A DNA stretch of 64,000 nt. It comes from Chitinivibrionales bacterium (GTDB taxonomy: Bacteria > Fibrobacterota > Chitinivibrionia > Chitinivibrionales > JANQEN01). The stretch spans positions 1-64,000 of the forward strand of contig JANQEN010000217.1 of assembly GCA_028278335.1 (NCBI GenBank). The letters run 5' to 3'. Position numbers and translations under genes: made by a program. The number at the start of each line of letters is the position of its first letter. Position 1 is the first letter of the stretch. The notes beneath the pieces are model-generated. The model saw nothing but the letters and a program-made list of their open reading frames with translations, had not been told where the DNA came from and made no database searches. This document shows positions 26,476 through 35,959 of this stretch, piece after piece.

Positions 26476-29400
26476 TTAATCCCTGCAATCCAAATCTAAG
26501 CGTAAGATCGCGGCGAAATTGTACCCCACATCGGTGGTGCTAAGGCATAGGATTGTTTTGGGGGGCTCATTCGAATTGCGCGTATCAATCTGCTCTAAAC
26601 CAGAGATTTGTGGCCACAGTTGGAATTTCTTTTTTAGTGATTCTAAGGTAGCTGCAAGGCTAACGAGAATTGATGCACTCTCAATATAGCCCGTGTTGAA
26701 GGTGGTGGTGATCAAGGGGATCTGCCCTGCCTGTGATCCTAAAAGAGCGTTTACTGCCTTGAAATATTTGCAATCCTGTTTATTGCCCTGTGGTGCCCAG
26801 ACAATGCAATCAATCTCCTCTGAATTGAGATGTGCTCTTTTGAGGGCTTTTGTGCAGGCCTGTTGCAGTCCTGAGGAATCCATTTGCTGCTCAGTAAAGA
26901 GCCCACCATCCATGCTCATACCATAACCCAACACCTCGGCGAGTATTGATGCATTACGTTCTTTAGCAGCAGAGAGTGTCTCCAGAACAAGCATTGATGC
27001 CCCTTCGCCAAGAACCTTTGCTTTGGGGTTTTCCGTACGGAGGCAGTATTCTCTCTCCTCTTCATGTTGGTAAAGAAAACCCATAAGATCGTAATTGGAA
27101 TAGGTCTGGGCATATACTTCGTCTGCTCCGCCAACGAGCAGCGCTTTAGCCCGCTTATCTGAAAGAAAGTCATAGGCATAGGCAAGAGCCTGAAGACCTG
27201 CGTGTGGTCCTGGGGCAAGAGTCATGCTTACACCTTTCAGGCAAAGCGCATTAGAGACCCATCCTGCTGTAGAGTTGGCTGTTATATTGGAGAAGCTGTT
27301 AATATCTGCCGTATACGTATCACTTGAAAAAACTGCATCCATGTGGCCGCTTTCGCAAGGGCCATTGCAGACTCCCAGTACAATGCCCACCTCTTCGGCG
27401 TTGCGTCGGTTCACCCGCAGGTTTGCGTCCATAAGCGCTACTCGTGCTGCCACCGTAGCATACTGACTAATGGGATTCATTCCGGAAAGGTCCAGGCGTC
27501 TGTCAATAGCCTTCACATCGATTGGGTCAACCAAACCAGCCAATTTCGACGTTACTTGGGAAAGACCGAGTCGTTCTACGGAATGTAACCCTTGCTTTTT
27601 TTCTAAAAGATGAGTAACCAGTGTATCTGTGCCAACACCCAGGGAGGTGACACAACCGGTGCCGGTAATAACAACCCGTTCATACTCTCGATCCCGAGGC
27701 TTTAGTTCTCTATCCCATTGGGTTATGGCAACAGCTGCGTTGTTTCCTCCAAAGGCATAGTTGGCAGAGAGGAATGCTTTATAGGAGAGACTACGATGTG
27801 TGTTGGGTACATAGTCTAATGTGCAGCCTGGTCTGGGTTCCGAAAAGTTAAGGGTTGGTGGAACAAATTCTTTGTTCATGGCAAGTATGGCACAGGTGGC
27901 TTCCAATATTCCAGTGCTTCCCATACAGTGCCCAAAAAAGGATTTTGTTGACACAACAGGGATGTTTTTGTCACCAATGAGCTTGGCAATTCCCCGACTC
28001 TCAGCACGATCATTGGCTTCGGTGCCTGTGCCATGGGCATTAATGCAGCCAATATCCTCTAAGTCAAGCTTAGAATCAGCTAGTGCATTTTGTAGTGTGC
28101 GCAAAGAGCCATCACCTCGCGGATCCGGTGCTGTTGGGTGGTATGCATCAGAGGTGGTGGCGTGACCTGCTATTTTTGCATGACAGCGAGCATGGCGTAC
28201 CAAAGCATGTTCCATCTCTTCTACAACCCAAAAGGCTGCGGCTTCACCAATATTAAGACCAATGGGGGTTGAGAAGGGTGCTGTCTGACTCTTTGAGGTT
28301 GCTTTCAGTGCGTCAAATCCGGACATGTTGGCTACACAGAGTGAGTCTGAGCCACCAACTAACACCACATCATAATAACCGCGGGAGATAAGCATGTGAG
28401 CAATACCCATAGCCCCGGTTGTAGCAGAGCAGGCTGTGGTGGCAACCCATACATCACCACCAATCCCCAATACTTGGGCCAGTGCTTTGCCAAAACCATA
28501 GTATTGGGCTTGAAGGTTCATCTTTTCATTAAAAGCTTTTGATGATTTTCCATGCTTCCACTTATACTCATCCTCTGCAGAAAGAAGTCCACCATTACAG
28601 GTTCCTAAGACTAAGGCGACTTGAGGTTTCACTTTTTTTTGATCAAAGGAAAGGTGGGCATCTTCCAAAGCCTTGCGTGCAGCTGCAATGGCATAGTGAA
28701 GATAGGGGTCATCAAATTGCTCCAGCTCCTCTTGAGATAAATAGTCCATTGCTGTAAAATCAGTAATCTCCCCACCAATGGTTGTACGAAAGTTGGTGGT
28801 GTCAAATTTTGTGATTTGCTTAAGTCCATGCGCTCCCTTTGCAAGGGCATGCTCAATTGTGGAAAGATCGTTTCCTAAAGGGCTAATTGCACCCATACCA
28901 GTGATAACTGCTTGACCACGCACACCTTTTCGCTGTAGGGGTATGCCAACAATTTTTTTTCCCTTTTCATAGGTGAGTGGTTCAAAGGCACTGGCATGTC
29001 GATCCTTTTTCATGGCAAAAAACTCTTTCCACACTTTTAAGAACTGTTCGTTTAATTGGTCTACACTCATATTCGGATGAGTTGCTACTACATGGGCGCC
29101 ATTATAGTGACTCCAATTTTTATCAATAATTCGATTCTGTCGTTCCAGACGTTCCCAATGTTTGGTGCCTGGGTAGGGCGTGAAGAGAAAAAACTCGGAG
29201 GTGTGAATATTCGCTTTTACATACAATTCCAATACGCGCTCAGCAATACTGGTATCATCCCAATCGCGACCAATTGCAAAGGAGCCAAAGAAACGAATGC
29301 CCCTATCTTCTAAGGACTTCACCAAATCACTGAGGAATTGCTGCTCCTTTTTACTACCCTGTATGGCTCGGATAGATACAGGATCTACGTTCATAGTGCA

Positions 29401-30234
29401 GTAAAAGTTTGCGATACCCGCCTTTGCCGCAAGATCTAAAAACTTTTTATCCGTATTCAGTGCCAAGGTTGATGAGACAAAGTACTTTTTTTTAAGGGGG
29501 ATCAGCTCTTTAAAAAGCTTTTTTGTATAGTCGATAATTTTTCTTTTTGGAAAGAAGAAGACATCGTCTGCTAAATAGACATTTTCATATTTAAGAGATT
29601 TGATCTCCTCGACTACCTGCTCAATTGGCCGGAATCGGATCCGATGTCCCATGTGTGGTGGAATGGCACACATGGCGCACTCATAGGAACAGCCACGGGT
29701 GATTTGAACAAGGTCCTCCTCCCAGGTGTAGGAGTCTTTATTGTAGAAGAGGTCCCGCCGGGGAAGGCGCATTTTAGCAAGATCAAAGGTTGATCCACCC
29801 CTATAAATTTTCTGAAGCTCACCCTTTTTCGTATCCTCAATGATTGTTTCCCAAGTTGGTTCTACTTCGCCAATATTGACTGCATCAGCATGTTTAAGAC
29901 ACTCATCAACCATAAAGGAGGGAAAAAATCCCCCCATGATAACCTTGGTTCCGTTGGCGCGATAGTTGTCAGCAATTTCAAAGGCTCGGGTTGCTTGGGG
30001 AGTAAAGCAGTTTATCGCAACAAGATCAGTTGGAGCACTAAAGTCGATAGGGTCTCCACTATTGTCATCTATAAGCTCAATCTCGATATCCGGTGGTGTC
30101 CAGGAAGCCATAATAGGGATACCAAGAGATGGTGGGGTTGTGAAGTCTCCTAAAAAATAATCCACCAGCCCCTTATCAAGTTCAGTGTTGGAGAGGAATT
30201 TTTCAAACCGGGGGTATACAAACGTAATTTTCAC
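26476..30234 (-). CDS. Radical SAM - ketosynthase - ketosynthase-like (CLF) fusion protein
   Basis: 1252 residues. Residues 1-150: cobalamin-binding-type Rossmann domain (L-V-A-I-N-C-F, V-I-M-G-G-F-F) without the D-x-H-x-x-G ligand. Residues 150-420: radical SAM domain with C182-x3-C186-x2-C189. Residues 440-845: FabF-type ketosynthase with C602, H734 (N-A-H-G-T-G-T), K764 and H769, all catalytic residues present. Residues 850-1252: second ketosynthase fold where the Cys position is P1008 (A-P-G-P-H-A-G) and the His motifs read W-A-P-Q-G-N and N-T-G-Y-I-E, so it is dead, like a chain length factor. First gene of an operon with ACP, GcvT-like, FabG and FabD. It likely builds and rearranges or modifies an acyl chain; product unknown. 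Confidence 0.85.
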   Translation of the reverse strand: MKITFVYPRFEKFLSNTELDKGLVDYFLGDFTTPPSLGIPIMASWTPPDIEIELIDDNSGDPIDFSAPTDLVAINCFTPQATRAFEIADNYRANGTKVIMGGFFPSFMVDECLKHADAVNIGEVEPTWETIIEDTKKGELQKIYRGGSTFDLAKMRLPRRDLFYNKDSYTWEEDLVQITRGCSYECAMCAIPPHMGHRIRFRPIEQVVEEIKSLKYENVYLADDVFFFPKRKIIDYTKKLFKELIPLKKKYFVSSTLALNTDKKFLDLAAKAGIANFYCTMNVDPVSIRAIQGSKKEQQFLSDLVKSLEDRGIRFFGSFAIGRDWDDTSIAERVLELYVKANIHTSEFFLFTPYPGTKHWERLERQNRIIDKNWSHYNGAHVVATHPNMSVDQLNEQFLKVWKEFFAMKKDRHASAFEPLTYEKGKKIVGIPLQRKGVRGQAVITGMGAISPLGNDLSTIEHALAKGAHGLKQITKFDTTNFRTTIGGEITDFTAMDYLSQEELEQFDDPYLHYAIAAARKALEDAHLSFDQKKVKPQVALVLGTCNGGLLSAEDEYKWKHGKSSKAFNEKMNLQAQYYGFGKALAQVLGIGGDVWVATTACSATTGAMGIAHMLISRGYYDVVLVGGSDSLCVANMSGFDALKATSKSQTAPFSTPIGLNIGEAAAFWVVEEMEHALVRHARCHAKIAGHATTSDAYHPTAPDPRGDGSLRTLQNALADSKLDLEDIGCINAHGTGTEANDRAESRGIAKLIGDKNIPVVSTKSFFGHCMGSTGILEATCAILAMNKEFVPPTLNFSEPRPGCTLDYVPNTHRSLSYKAFLSANYAFGGNNAAVAITQWDRELKPRDREYERVVITGTGCVTSLGVGTDTLVTHLLEKKQGLHSVERLGLSQVTSKLAGLVDPIDVKAIDRRLDLSGMNPISQYATVAARVALMDANLRVNRRNAEEVGIVLGVCNGPCESGHMDAVFSSDTYTADINSFSNITANSTAGWVSNALCLKGVSMTLAPGPHAGLQALAYAYDFLSDKRAKALLVGGADEVYAQTYSNYDLMGFLYQHEEEREYCLRTENPKAKVLGEGASMLVLETLSAAKERNASILAEVLGYGMSMDGGLFTEQQMDSSGLQQACTKALKRAHLNSEEIDCIVWAPQGNKQDCKYFKAVNALLGSQAGQIPLITTTFNTGYIESASILVSLAATLESLKKKFQLWPQISGLEQIDTRNSNEPPKTILCLSTTDVGYNFAAILRLDLDCRD

Positions 30235-30534
30235 AATACCATCTCAGCTTTACAATGTTTGATTTATTTGGCTATTTTCTGTTGTTTTAAAGAATGATTC
30301 TTTTGATGATTTCTTCTCCTAGTTTGACCTCATCTTTTACGATTAAAATCAATAAAAATTCAACGACAAAGAAATCTCAAAATGATAAAATATAATTACG
30401 TTATAATAAGGTAGTAAAATTCGTAATTTAACCTTTTAAATGCGAGGAAAATAATATTAATTTATATATCTTTTAATCGATTACGGATTTTTTCATCCTG
30501 ATTTTGCAGAACCCTTTTGCATGCTAAGGTACTC
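30235..30534. other. Divergent intergenic region
   Basis: AT-rich region that must hold the promoters of the minus-strand fusion operon and the plus-strand pepA gene. No operator palindrome or clear -35/-10 pair stands out by eye, and no small gene is seen. Confidence 0.5.
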
Positions 30535-31947
30535 ATGAAAATTACAATTTCAGAACAAGCGCAGTATTCTACTCAAATAGTTTTTATCTTTGAAGGGAGC
30601 AAACCTTCGATTGTCGATTTTGAGGGCAAGAAAGAGGAGATCTCAGTTCGTTATAATAATGAAAATACCAAGATATATTGCGGACTGGGCCCTAAAAAGA
30701 ACTGTACTGATGAAATTGTTCGATCTGCAGCTGGTGTGGCTATTCGAAAGGGTGCTGACTTAAAGCGTAGTGAACTCTCTGTGATTGTGCCTGTTTTAAA
30801 GAGAAAAGGCGTCCGTGCTGCTCAAGCTGCAGTAGAGGGAATTCTATTGGGCTCCTATACCTTCACTAAGTATAAATCGGATAACAAAACTTCTATAAAA
30901 AAGGTAGAGGTTGTAACAAAGGATCTCTCCTTAAGTGCGGTAAAAGCACTGGCAAAAATAAAGGAGGGGGTCTTTTTAACACGCGATTTAGTGAATGATA
31001 ATGCCAGTGTTATAACGCCACAAAAGCTTGCCGAAGAAGCGAAAAAGATAGCCGCAAAAAATAAACAACTCTCCTGCACAATTCTTTCTGAGAAGGAGAT
31101 TGACAAAAAGGGCTTGGGTCTTTTGAAAGCGGTTGGCCAGGGCGCGCCCTATCCTCCTCGCTTGATCATTCTTCAGTACAAGGGGAATGCCAAATCAAAA
31201 GAAACAACTGCAATTGTGGGAAAGGGAATTACCTTTGACTCCGGCGGATTAAACCTAAAACCATCGGGCTATATTGAGACAATGCGCACTGATATGGCCG
31301 GTGCTGCTGCAGTTTTGGGGACTATGAAAACCATAGCTGCTTTAAAGCCTTCGATCAATGTGATTGGTGTTGTTGCTGCAGCCTATAATGCCAATGATGG
31401 AGACTCCTACTTTCCTGGTGATATATACACCTCCTATTCCGGCAAAACAGTAGAGATTCATAACACCGATGCCGAGGGGCGATTAGTGCTCGCCGATGCT
31501 ATCTCCTATTGTATTAAAAATTATAAACCAACAGAGATTGTTGACTTGGCAACCTTGACTGGTGCCATAGTGATCGCCCTTGGTGATATGGCAGCTGGTC
31601 TGTTCTCCAATAATGATTCTGTGGCAGAAAAATTAGCAAAGGCTGGAGACGCTTGCAATGAAAAACTCTGGCGCATGCCCCTTAGTGAGGTGCACTCTGA
31701 TTCAATGAAGGGTGAGTTGGCTGATCTTCGAAACATGTCTAAACTACCAAAGCGGCATGCCGGCTCAAGTGCGGCAGCTGCTTTTTTAATGGCCTTTGTG
31801 GAAGATACTTCCTGGGCACACCTTGATATTGCTGGTGTTGCCTTTAATGATCGAGAAAGTCGTGGGGAAACGCCAAAGTTTGCCACCGGATTTGGTGTTC
31901 GATTACTCCTTACCTATCTATTAGGTAAGTCCTTTGGCTTGGCATAA
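30535..31947 (+). CDS. pepA: Cytosolic (leucyl) aminopeptidase, M17 family
   Basis: 470 residues from ATG 30535 (AAGG six bases upstream; an in-frame TTG at 30517 is less likely). M17 peptidases remove N-terminal residues using two metal ions. The metal and catalytic motifs are all present: G-K-G-I-T-F-D-S-G-G-L-N-L-K near 237-250, M-R-T-D-M-A-G-A-A and N-T-D-A-E-G-R-L-V-L-A-D-A. The N-terminal domain is as usual more divergent. It acts in cytosolic peptide turnover and is followed by a small lipoprotein gene. Confidence 0.93.
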   Translation: MKITISEQAQYSTQIVFIFEGSKPSIVDFEGKKEEISVRYNNENTKIYCGLGPKKNCTDEIVRSAAGVAIRKGADLKRSELSVIVPVLKRKGVRAAQAAVEGILLGSYTFTKYKSDNKTSIKKVEVVTKDLSLSAVKALAKIKEGVFLTRDLVNDNASVITPQKLAEEAKKIAAKNKQLSCTILSEKEIDKKGLGLLKAVGQGAPYPPRLIILQYKGNAKSKETTAIVGKGITFDSGGLNLKPSGYIETMRTDMAGAAAVLGTMKTIAALKPSINVIGVVAAAYNANDGDSYFPGDIYTSYSGKTVEIHNTDAEGRLVLADAISYCIKNYKPTEIVDLATLTGAIVIALGDMAAGLFSNNDSVAEKLAKAGDACNEKLWRMPLSEVHSDSMKGELADLRNMSKLPKRHAGSSAAAAFLMAFVEDTSWAHLDIAGVAFNDRESRGETPKFATGFGVRLLLTYLLGKSFGLA

Positions 31948-31998
31948 AAATTAATTGTTAATTTTATACAAGTATACCTCATCATTGTAAGTTGAAAC

Positions 31999-32394
31999 AT
32001 GATAGTTAAACACCTTATCTCTTCTCTTATGTGCGCAGTGATACTCATTGGAGTATCCTGTTCCTCACCCTATTCATCGCTGTTAAAAAAATCGACCTTT
32101 GCCACAGTAGAGCTTCGTGATCGTTGTGTTCAGTATCGGCTCACATCATCAGCAAAGCAAAAAGCTGACTCACTATTTACCACAGCAAAAAAACTTTCCG
32201 GAAAGCGTAAGGAAAAGGAGCGATACTATTTGATGAACCTTTCTGCTGCCTACTATACCATTGCTCTGACACAGCGTGAGACAATAAAGGTTCGTATCAA
32301 AGTTGACACATTGGAGCAACGGTTAATAAAAGCTGGTGAAGAACTAAAGAACTATAAAGAGGTCCTAGATAAAATCGCTACCATGAAAGAGTAA
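31999..32394 (+). CDS. Small predicted lipoprotein with helical C-terminus
   Basis: 131 residues. The signal ends at I-G-V-S-C-S-S, an acceptable lipobox, followed by a Lys/Glu-rich helical region with likely coiled coil from about 85 (V-D-T-L-E-Q-R-L-I-K-A-G-E-E-L-K). It starts 51 bases after pepA on the same strand and converges with the HD-GYP gene. No family recognised. Confidence 0.6.
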   Translation: MIVKHLISSLMCAVILIGVSCSSPYSSLLKKSTFATVELRDRCVQYRLTSSAKQKADSLFTTAKKLSGKRKEKERYYLMNLSAAYYTIALTQRETIKVRIKVDTLEQRLIKAGEELKNYKEVLDKIATMKE

Positions 32395-32399
32395 TTTTT

Positions 32400-33581
32400 T
32401 TACGTTAAGACTTCTAATTTGAAACCTGTATGCTGGGACAGATCAATGACGACTGGCTTGATCTTCTGATGGTTTTTTGATTGATACAATAAAATCTGCG
32501 GTTTCTCCAAGCAGACATTGTTTAGTCGTGCCACAACTCCATAATATCCAATAAGTTGAGCAGAGGGTGCTTGAACAATTTTAATTTTTGCCCCTACTGG
32601 ATAAATGGGAACAATAGCGGTGAGTGTTTTAACGATCTCTTTATTTAGGTGACTACCACCGAGTTCAATTAATCGCCGTATTGCATTTGGGATAGTATGA
32701 ACAGGGCACATCCGACCCGAAAGAAGCATGTCGTATTGATCTGCCACCGCTACAATCTCTGAAAATCGGTGGATCACATGCTTCCGTGAGAAGTCCTTGA
32801 GTGGTGGACGGTTTTCTCCGTGTAAATTTCGTGGGTAGCCTGATCCATCCTGATGTTCATGGTGTTGCAAAGCAACAGCTGCGCTGGTGGCGGTTATGGC
32901 TGGATTCTGAGAGAGCATAAGATATCCATACACCGCATGTTGCATGTACATCTCAAAATCATCCTCACAGGTAAAGTTACCCTGACATCGACGAATAGAA
33001 TCGGGAATAGCAATGAGGCCAAGATCGTAATTTATCGCTCCCATGGCAAGCTGTTTCATCTCTTCATAGGTAAAGTAATATTTTCTACCGATTGATAAGG
33101 AGATAACAGCCACGTTTATTGCATGGGAAAAGAGGTCGTCGTCGGTCTTTCTTAGGGCATTCATGTTTAAAACAATAGATGGTTGGTTCAGCACCTCATC
33201 AATGACCTTCTCAAGTGTATTGATAAAGGCAGAATTGGTTAAGAACTTTGTGAGGTATTGTTTGTTTTGTCGGATCATGCGACGTACATTGCGAGTGCCC
33301 TCTTGACGAATGGTAAACGACTTTTTTAGATCACTTACATTACGCTTAAAAGAGACCTGCAGCTCTCGCTCAACATGCTCGGAGATTATGTTTTCCGGAA
33401 TGACATCTTCGGTTTCTGGGACATGAATGTAAACCGCTTCAAATCCCAGCTGCTGAAGACGTCGTCGATAATTGCCAGTGAGTCGATATCCAGCTGCCAA
33501 TAACAATTCTCCGGTGGGAAGGAAAATTGATTTTCCTAAAACCATTTCATCTGTAACTTCATCTAAGGAGAGTCGAACCAT
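32400..33581 (-). CDS. HD-GYP domain protein with degenerate HD motif
   Basis: 393 residues. An N-terminal region of about 140 residues precedes an HD-GYP fold. H153, H215, H240-H241-E242, D244-G-S-G-Y-P and D281 are kept, but the central H-D-I-G-K reads Y185-D-L-G-L, so a metal-binding histidine and the conserved lysine are lost. HD-GYP enzymes cut cyclic di-GMP; this one may bind without cleaving or have reduced activity. There are no sensor domains or membrane helices. A complete HD-GYP protein is encoded at 61.7-63.6 kb. Confidence 0.8.
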   Translation of the reverse strand: MVRLSLDEVTDEMVLGKSIFLPTGELLLAAGYRLTGNYRRRLQQLGFEAVYIHVPETEDVIPENIISEHVERELQVSFKRNVSDLKKSFTIRQEGTRNVRRMIRQNKQYLTKFLTNSAFINTLEKVIDEVLNQPSIVLNMNALRKTDDDLFSHAINVAVISLSIGRKYYFTYEEMKQLAMGAINYDLGLIAIPDSIRRCQGNFTCEDDFEMYMQHAVYGYLMLSQNPAITATSAAVALQHHEHQDGSGYPRNLHGENRPPLKDFSRKHVIHRFSEIVAVADQYDMLLSGRMCPVHTIPNAIRRLIELGGSHLNKEIVKTLTAIVPIYPVGAKIKIVQAPSAQLIGYYGVVARLNNVCLEKPQILLYQSKNHQKIKPVVIDLSQHTGFKLEVLT

Positions 33582-33618
33582 GGTACTATTGTGTGATTAC
33601 TGTTTTTTGTTATAGGGT

Positions 33619-34731
33619 TTACAGTTTATAGGGAAACTCTTCCCACGCTTGGTCAACAAAGGCTTTATACTCATTTTCAAATCGAGAGCGGGGGAATCGT
33701 TCTGCATTCATCCTTATACGTTGTGGATCAAATTGACCCTCCTTAGAAAGAAATTCTTTAATTGCATCAATGATATTGTTCACCCGTTGTTTGTAGAAAA
33801 AGAGCCCGGTCTCTTCGTTGATTACGGTTTCTAAGGCGCCACCCCTACCATAGGCAATGACCGGTAGTCCTGCGGCTTGGGCCTCTACATTGACAATGCC
33901 AAAATCTTCCTCTGCAGAGAAGACAAAGGCCCGAGCTTTACTCAGGTAGTCAACCATTACCTCCTGCGGTTGATAGCCAACAAAGTGAATGTTTTTGTGC
34001 GCAATTGACTTAAGGTCCTTTTTTGCTGGTCCTTCTCCGATGATAACCAGAGGGAGCTTTAGCTCATTAAAGGCTTGAATAACTAAATCGATCCTTTTAT
34101 AGGGTACCAATCGAGAGAGGGTGATGAAATAGTCATCCTTTTTGTCGGCGATGTGGAAATTGTCAACATCAACCGGCGGATAGATGACCGTTGCATCGCG
34201 ATTGTAACACTTTTGGATTCTTCGAGCAATGTATTTAGAGTTGGCAATAAATTTGTTGACCCGTTTTGCTGACATAGCATCCCACATGCGAATATAATGG
34301 AATATGGCGCGGACCAAGAAGCTCTTAAGACCACCGGAGAGGTTACTGGTTTCAAGATACTGAAAGGTCAAATCCCAGACATAGCGCATGGGACTATGGC
34401 AGTAGCAGATGTGAAGTTGGTCCGATGAGTTGAGTACACCCTTTGCCACAGCATAGGAAGAGGAAAGGATGAGATTGTAGTCGCGGAGATCGAATTGCTC
34501 AATGGCCATGGGATAAAGTGGGAGAAAGGCTCTATGGTGTTTTCTGCCAAAGGGAAGTCTCTGTAGGAGAGATGTCCTCACTTCAGTATTCTCCCATTGG
34601 GTTCCAACTAATCCTTCGGGATCATGGAACAGGGCATGCATAGAGCCGGGGTACAGATTATAGATCGACTGAAGTACACTTTCCGCACCAGCCTGTGTCA
34701 CTAACCACTCATGTATAATTGCAGTATTCAT
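33619..34731 (-). CDS. Group 1 (GT4) glycosyltransferase
   Basis: 370 residues, soluble, GT-B fold. The C-terminal domain starts near Y-F-I-T-L-S-R-L-V-P-Y-K-R-I-D, and the nucleotide-sugar site A-E-E-D-F-G-I-V-N-V-E-A-Q-A-A-G-L-P-V-I has the E-x7-E pattern of retaining GT4 enzymes. The N-terminus (M-N-T-A-I-I-H-E-W-L-V-T-Q-A-G-A-E) resembles mannosyltransferases of the WbaZ type used in polysaccharide or O-antigen synthesis. It stands alone here, 38 bases upstream of the HD-GYP gene on the same strand, so the two may be co-transcribed. Confidence 0.85.
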   Translation of the reverse strand: MNTAIIHEWLVTQAGAESVLQSIYNLYPGSMHALFHDPEGLVGTQWENTEVRTSLLQRLPFGRKHHRAFLPLYPMAIEQFDLRDYNLILSSSYAVAKGVLNSSDQLHICYCHSPMRYVWDLTFQYLETSNLSGGLKSFLVRAIFHYIRMWDAMSAKRVNKFIANSKYIARRIQKCYNRDATVIYPPVDVDNFHIADKKDDYFITLSRLVPYKRIDLVIQAFNELKLPLVIIGEGPAKKDLKSIAHKNIHFVGYQPQEVMVDYLSKARAFVFSAEEDFGIVNVEAQAAGLPVIAYGRGGALETVINEETGLFFYKQRVNNIIDAIKEFLSKEGQFDPQRIRMNAERFPRSRFENEYKAFVDQAWEEFPYKL

Positions 34732-34964
34732 GAAATTATTTCATTGCTCGTAAATATGATCAGGTTATCTGAACGAAATATCAGATAGTTTTTGTAGATA
34801 AAGTCTTGAATTAACAATACCTATCGTTAGTATAATTATAGCATTATGAAGATTGGTATGCACTTTAAAAAAATCTAACACATGAAAAATGCGGAATTTA
34901 TTATATTTATCGGATTATTTCGAAATAACCAAATTTAATTTTTTTAAATAAGGAAAGACTGATT

Positions 34965-35924
34965 ATGTTTCGTCCAGAAATAAAAGTATGTGATTGCACA
35001 GTCCGTGATGGCGGCCTGATGAATGACTCAAATTTCAGCCTGGAAACAGTGAAAAACATCTATAAAGCGCTCAGTGCTTCCGGTGTTGATATTATTGAAT
35101 TAGGATACCGTAATAGTAAGAAGATGTTTTCTCCTGAGAAGTTCGGTGCCTGGCGATTCTGTGATGAAGATATGCTTCGCAAGGCTACCGATGGCGTTGA
35201 GAGTAATGCAAAATTGGCAGTTATGCAGGATGCCCACAAAGCCTCTGCCGACGATGTGCTGCCAAAAGAGGATAGTGTCGTTGATATCATTCGCGTGGCA
35301 ACCTATGTAAAAGATGTGGATAAGGCAATTGCCTTGGCTAATAATGCCACGGACAAAGGATATGAGGCTGCCATTAATATTATGGCAATCTCCCATGCAT
35401 TAGAGCGGGAATTAGAGGAGGCTCTACAACAAATCGAAGAGGAAACAAAGGTCTTTTCCTGTTATATTGTAGACAGTTTTGGCTCTCTCTACAGTGAAGA
35501 TATTGACTATCTTATAAATAAATTTAAATCCATACTCAAAACTAAAGAGGTTGGTGTTCATTGCCATAATCAGCAGCAACTGGCCTACGCAAATACCATA
35601 GAGGCGATCATTAAAAATGTTAATTACCTTGATGGTACGCTCTACGGGCTTGGGCGAGCAGCTGGCAATTGTCCCTTGGAACTTCTTATGGGTTTTCTTA
35701 AAAACCCCAAGTTTGATATTCGTCCCATTCTCGATGTGATTGGCAAGGAGATCCTGCCCATGCAGAAAACCATGACCTGGGGATACACCATTCCCTATAT
35801 GATCTCTGGAATTCTCAATCAGCATCCTACCGATGCTATGGAGCTTATCAATCTTCCCGATAATGATCCAAACAAATTTAATTTTGCAGCCTTTTACGAA
35901 AAGCAGTCTAACGAAGAGTTTTAG
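34965..35924 (+). CDS. DRE-TIM metallolyase (aldolase, HMG-CoA lyase-like family)
   Basis: 319 residues, TIM barrel. C-D-C-T-V-R-D-G-G near 9-17 is the metal- and substrate-binding signature, and V-H-C-H-N-Q-Q-Q near 201-208 carries the metal-binding histidines. Similarity is to 4-hydroxy-2-oxovalerate aldolase-like proteins of uncertain substrate; no DmpF-type dehydrogenase partner is next to it. AAGGAAAG lies before the ATG. A pyruvate-dependent aldol reaction is likely, the actual substrate unknown. Confidence 0.75.
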   Translation: MFRPEIKVCDCTVRDGGLMNDSNFSLETVKNIYKALSASGVDIIELGYRNSKKMFSPEKFGAWRFCDEDMLRKATDGVESNAKLAVMQDAHKASADDVLPKEDSVVDIIRVATYVKDVDKAIALANNATDKGYEAAINIMAISHALERELEEALQQIEEETKVFSCYIVDSFGSLYSEDIDYLINKFKSILKTKEVGVHCHNQQQLAYANTIEAIIKNVNYLDGTLYGLGRAAGNCPLELLMGFLKNPKFDIRPILDVIGKEILPMQKTMTWGYTIPYMISGILNQHPTDAMELINLPDNDPNKFNFAAFYEKQSNEEF

Positions 35925-35959
35925 AGGTTAACTGTAGTAAAAGAATGTAATGGCTCTTA

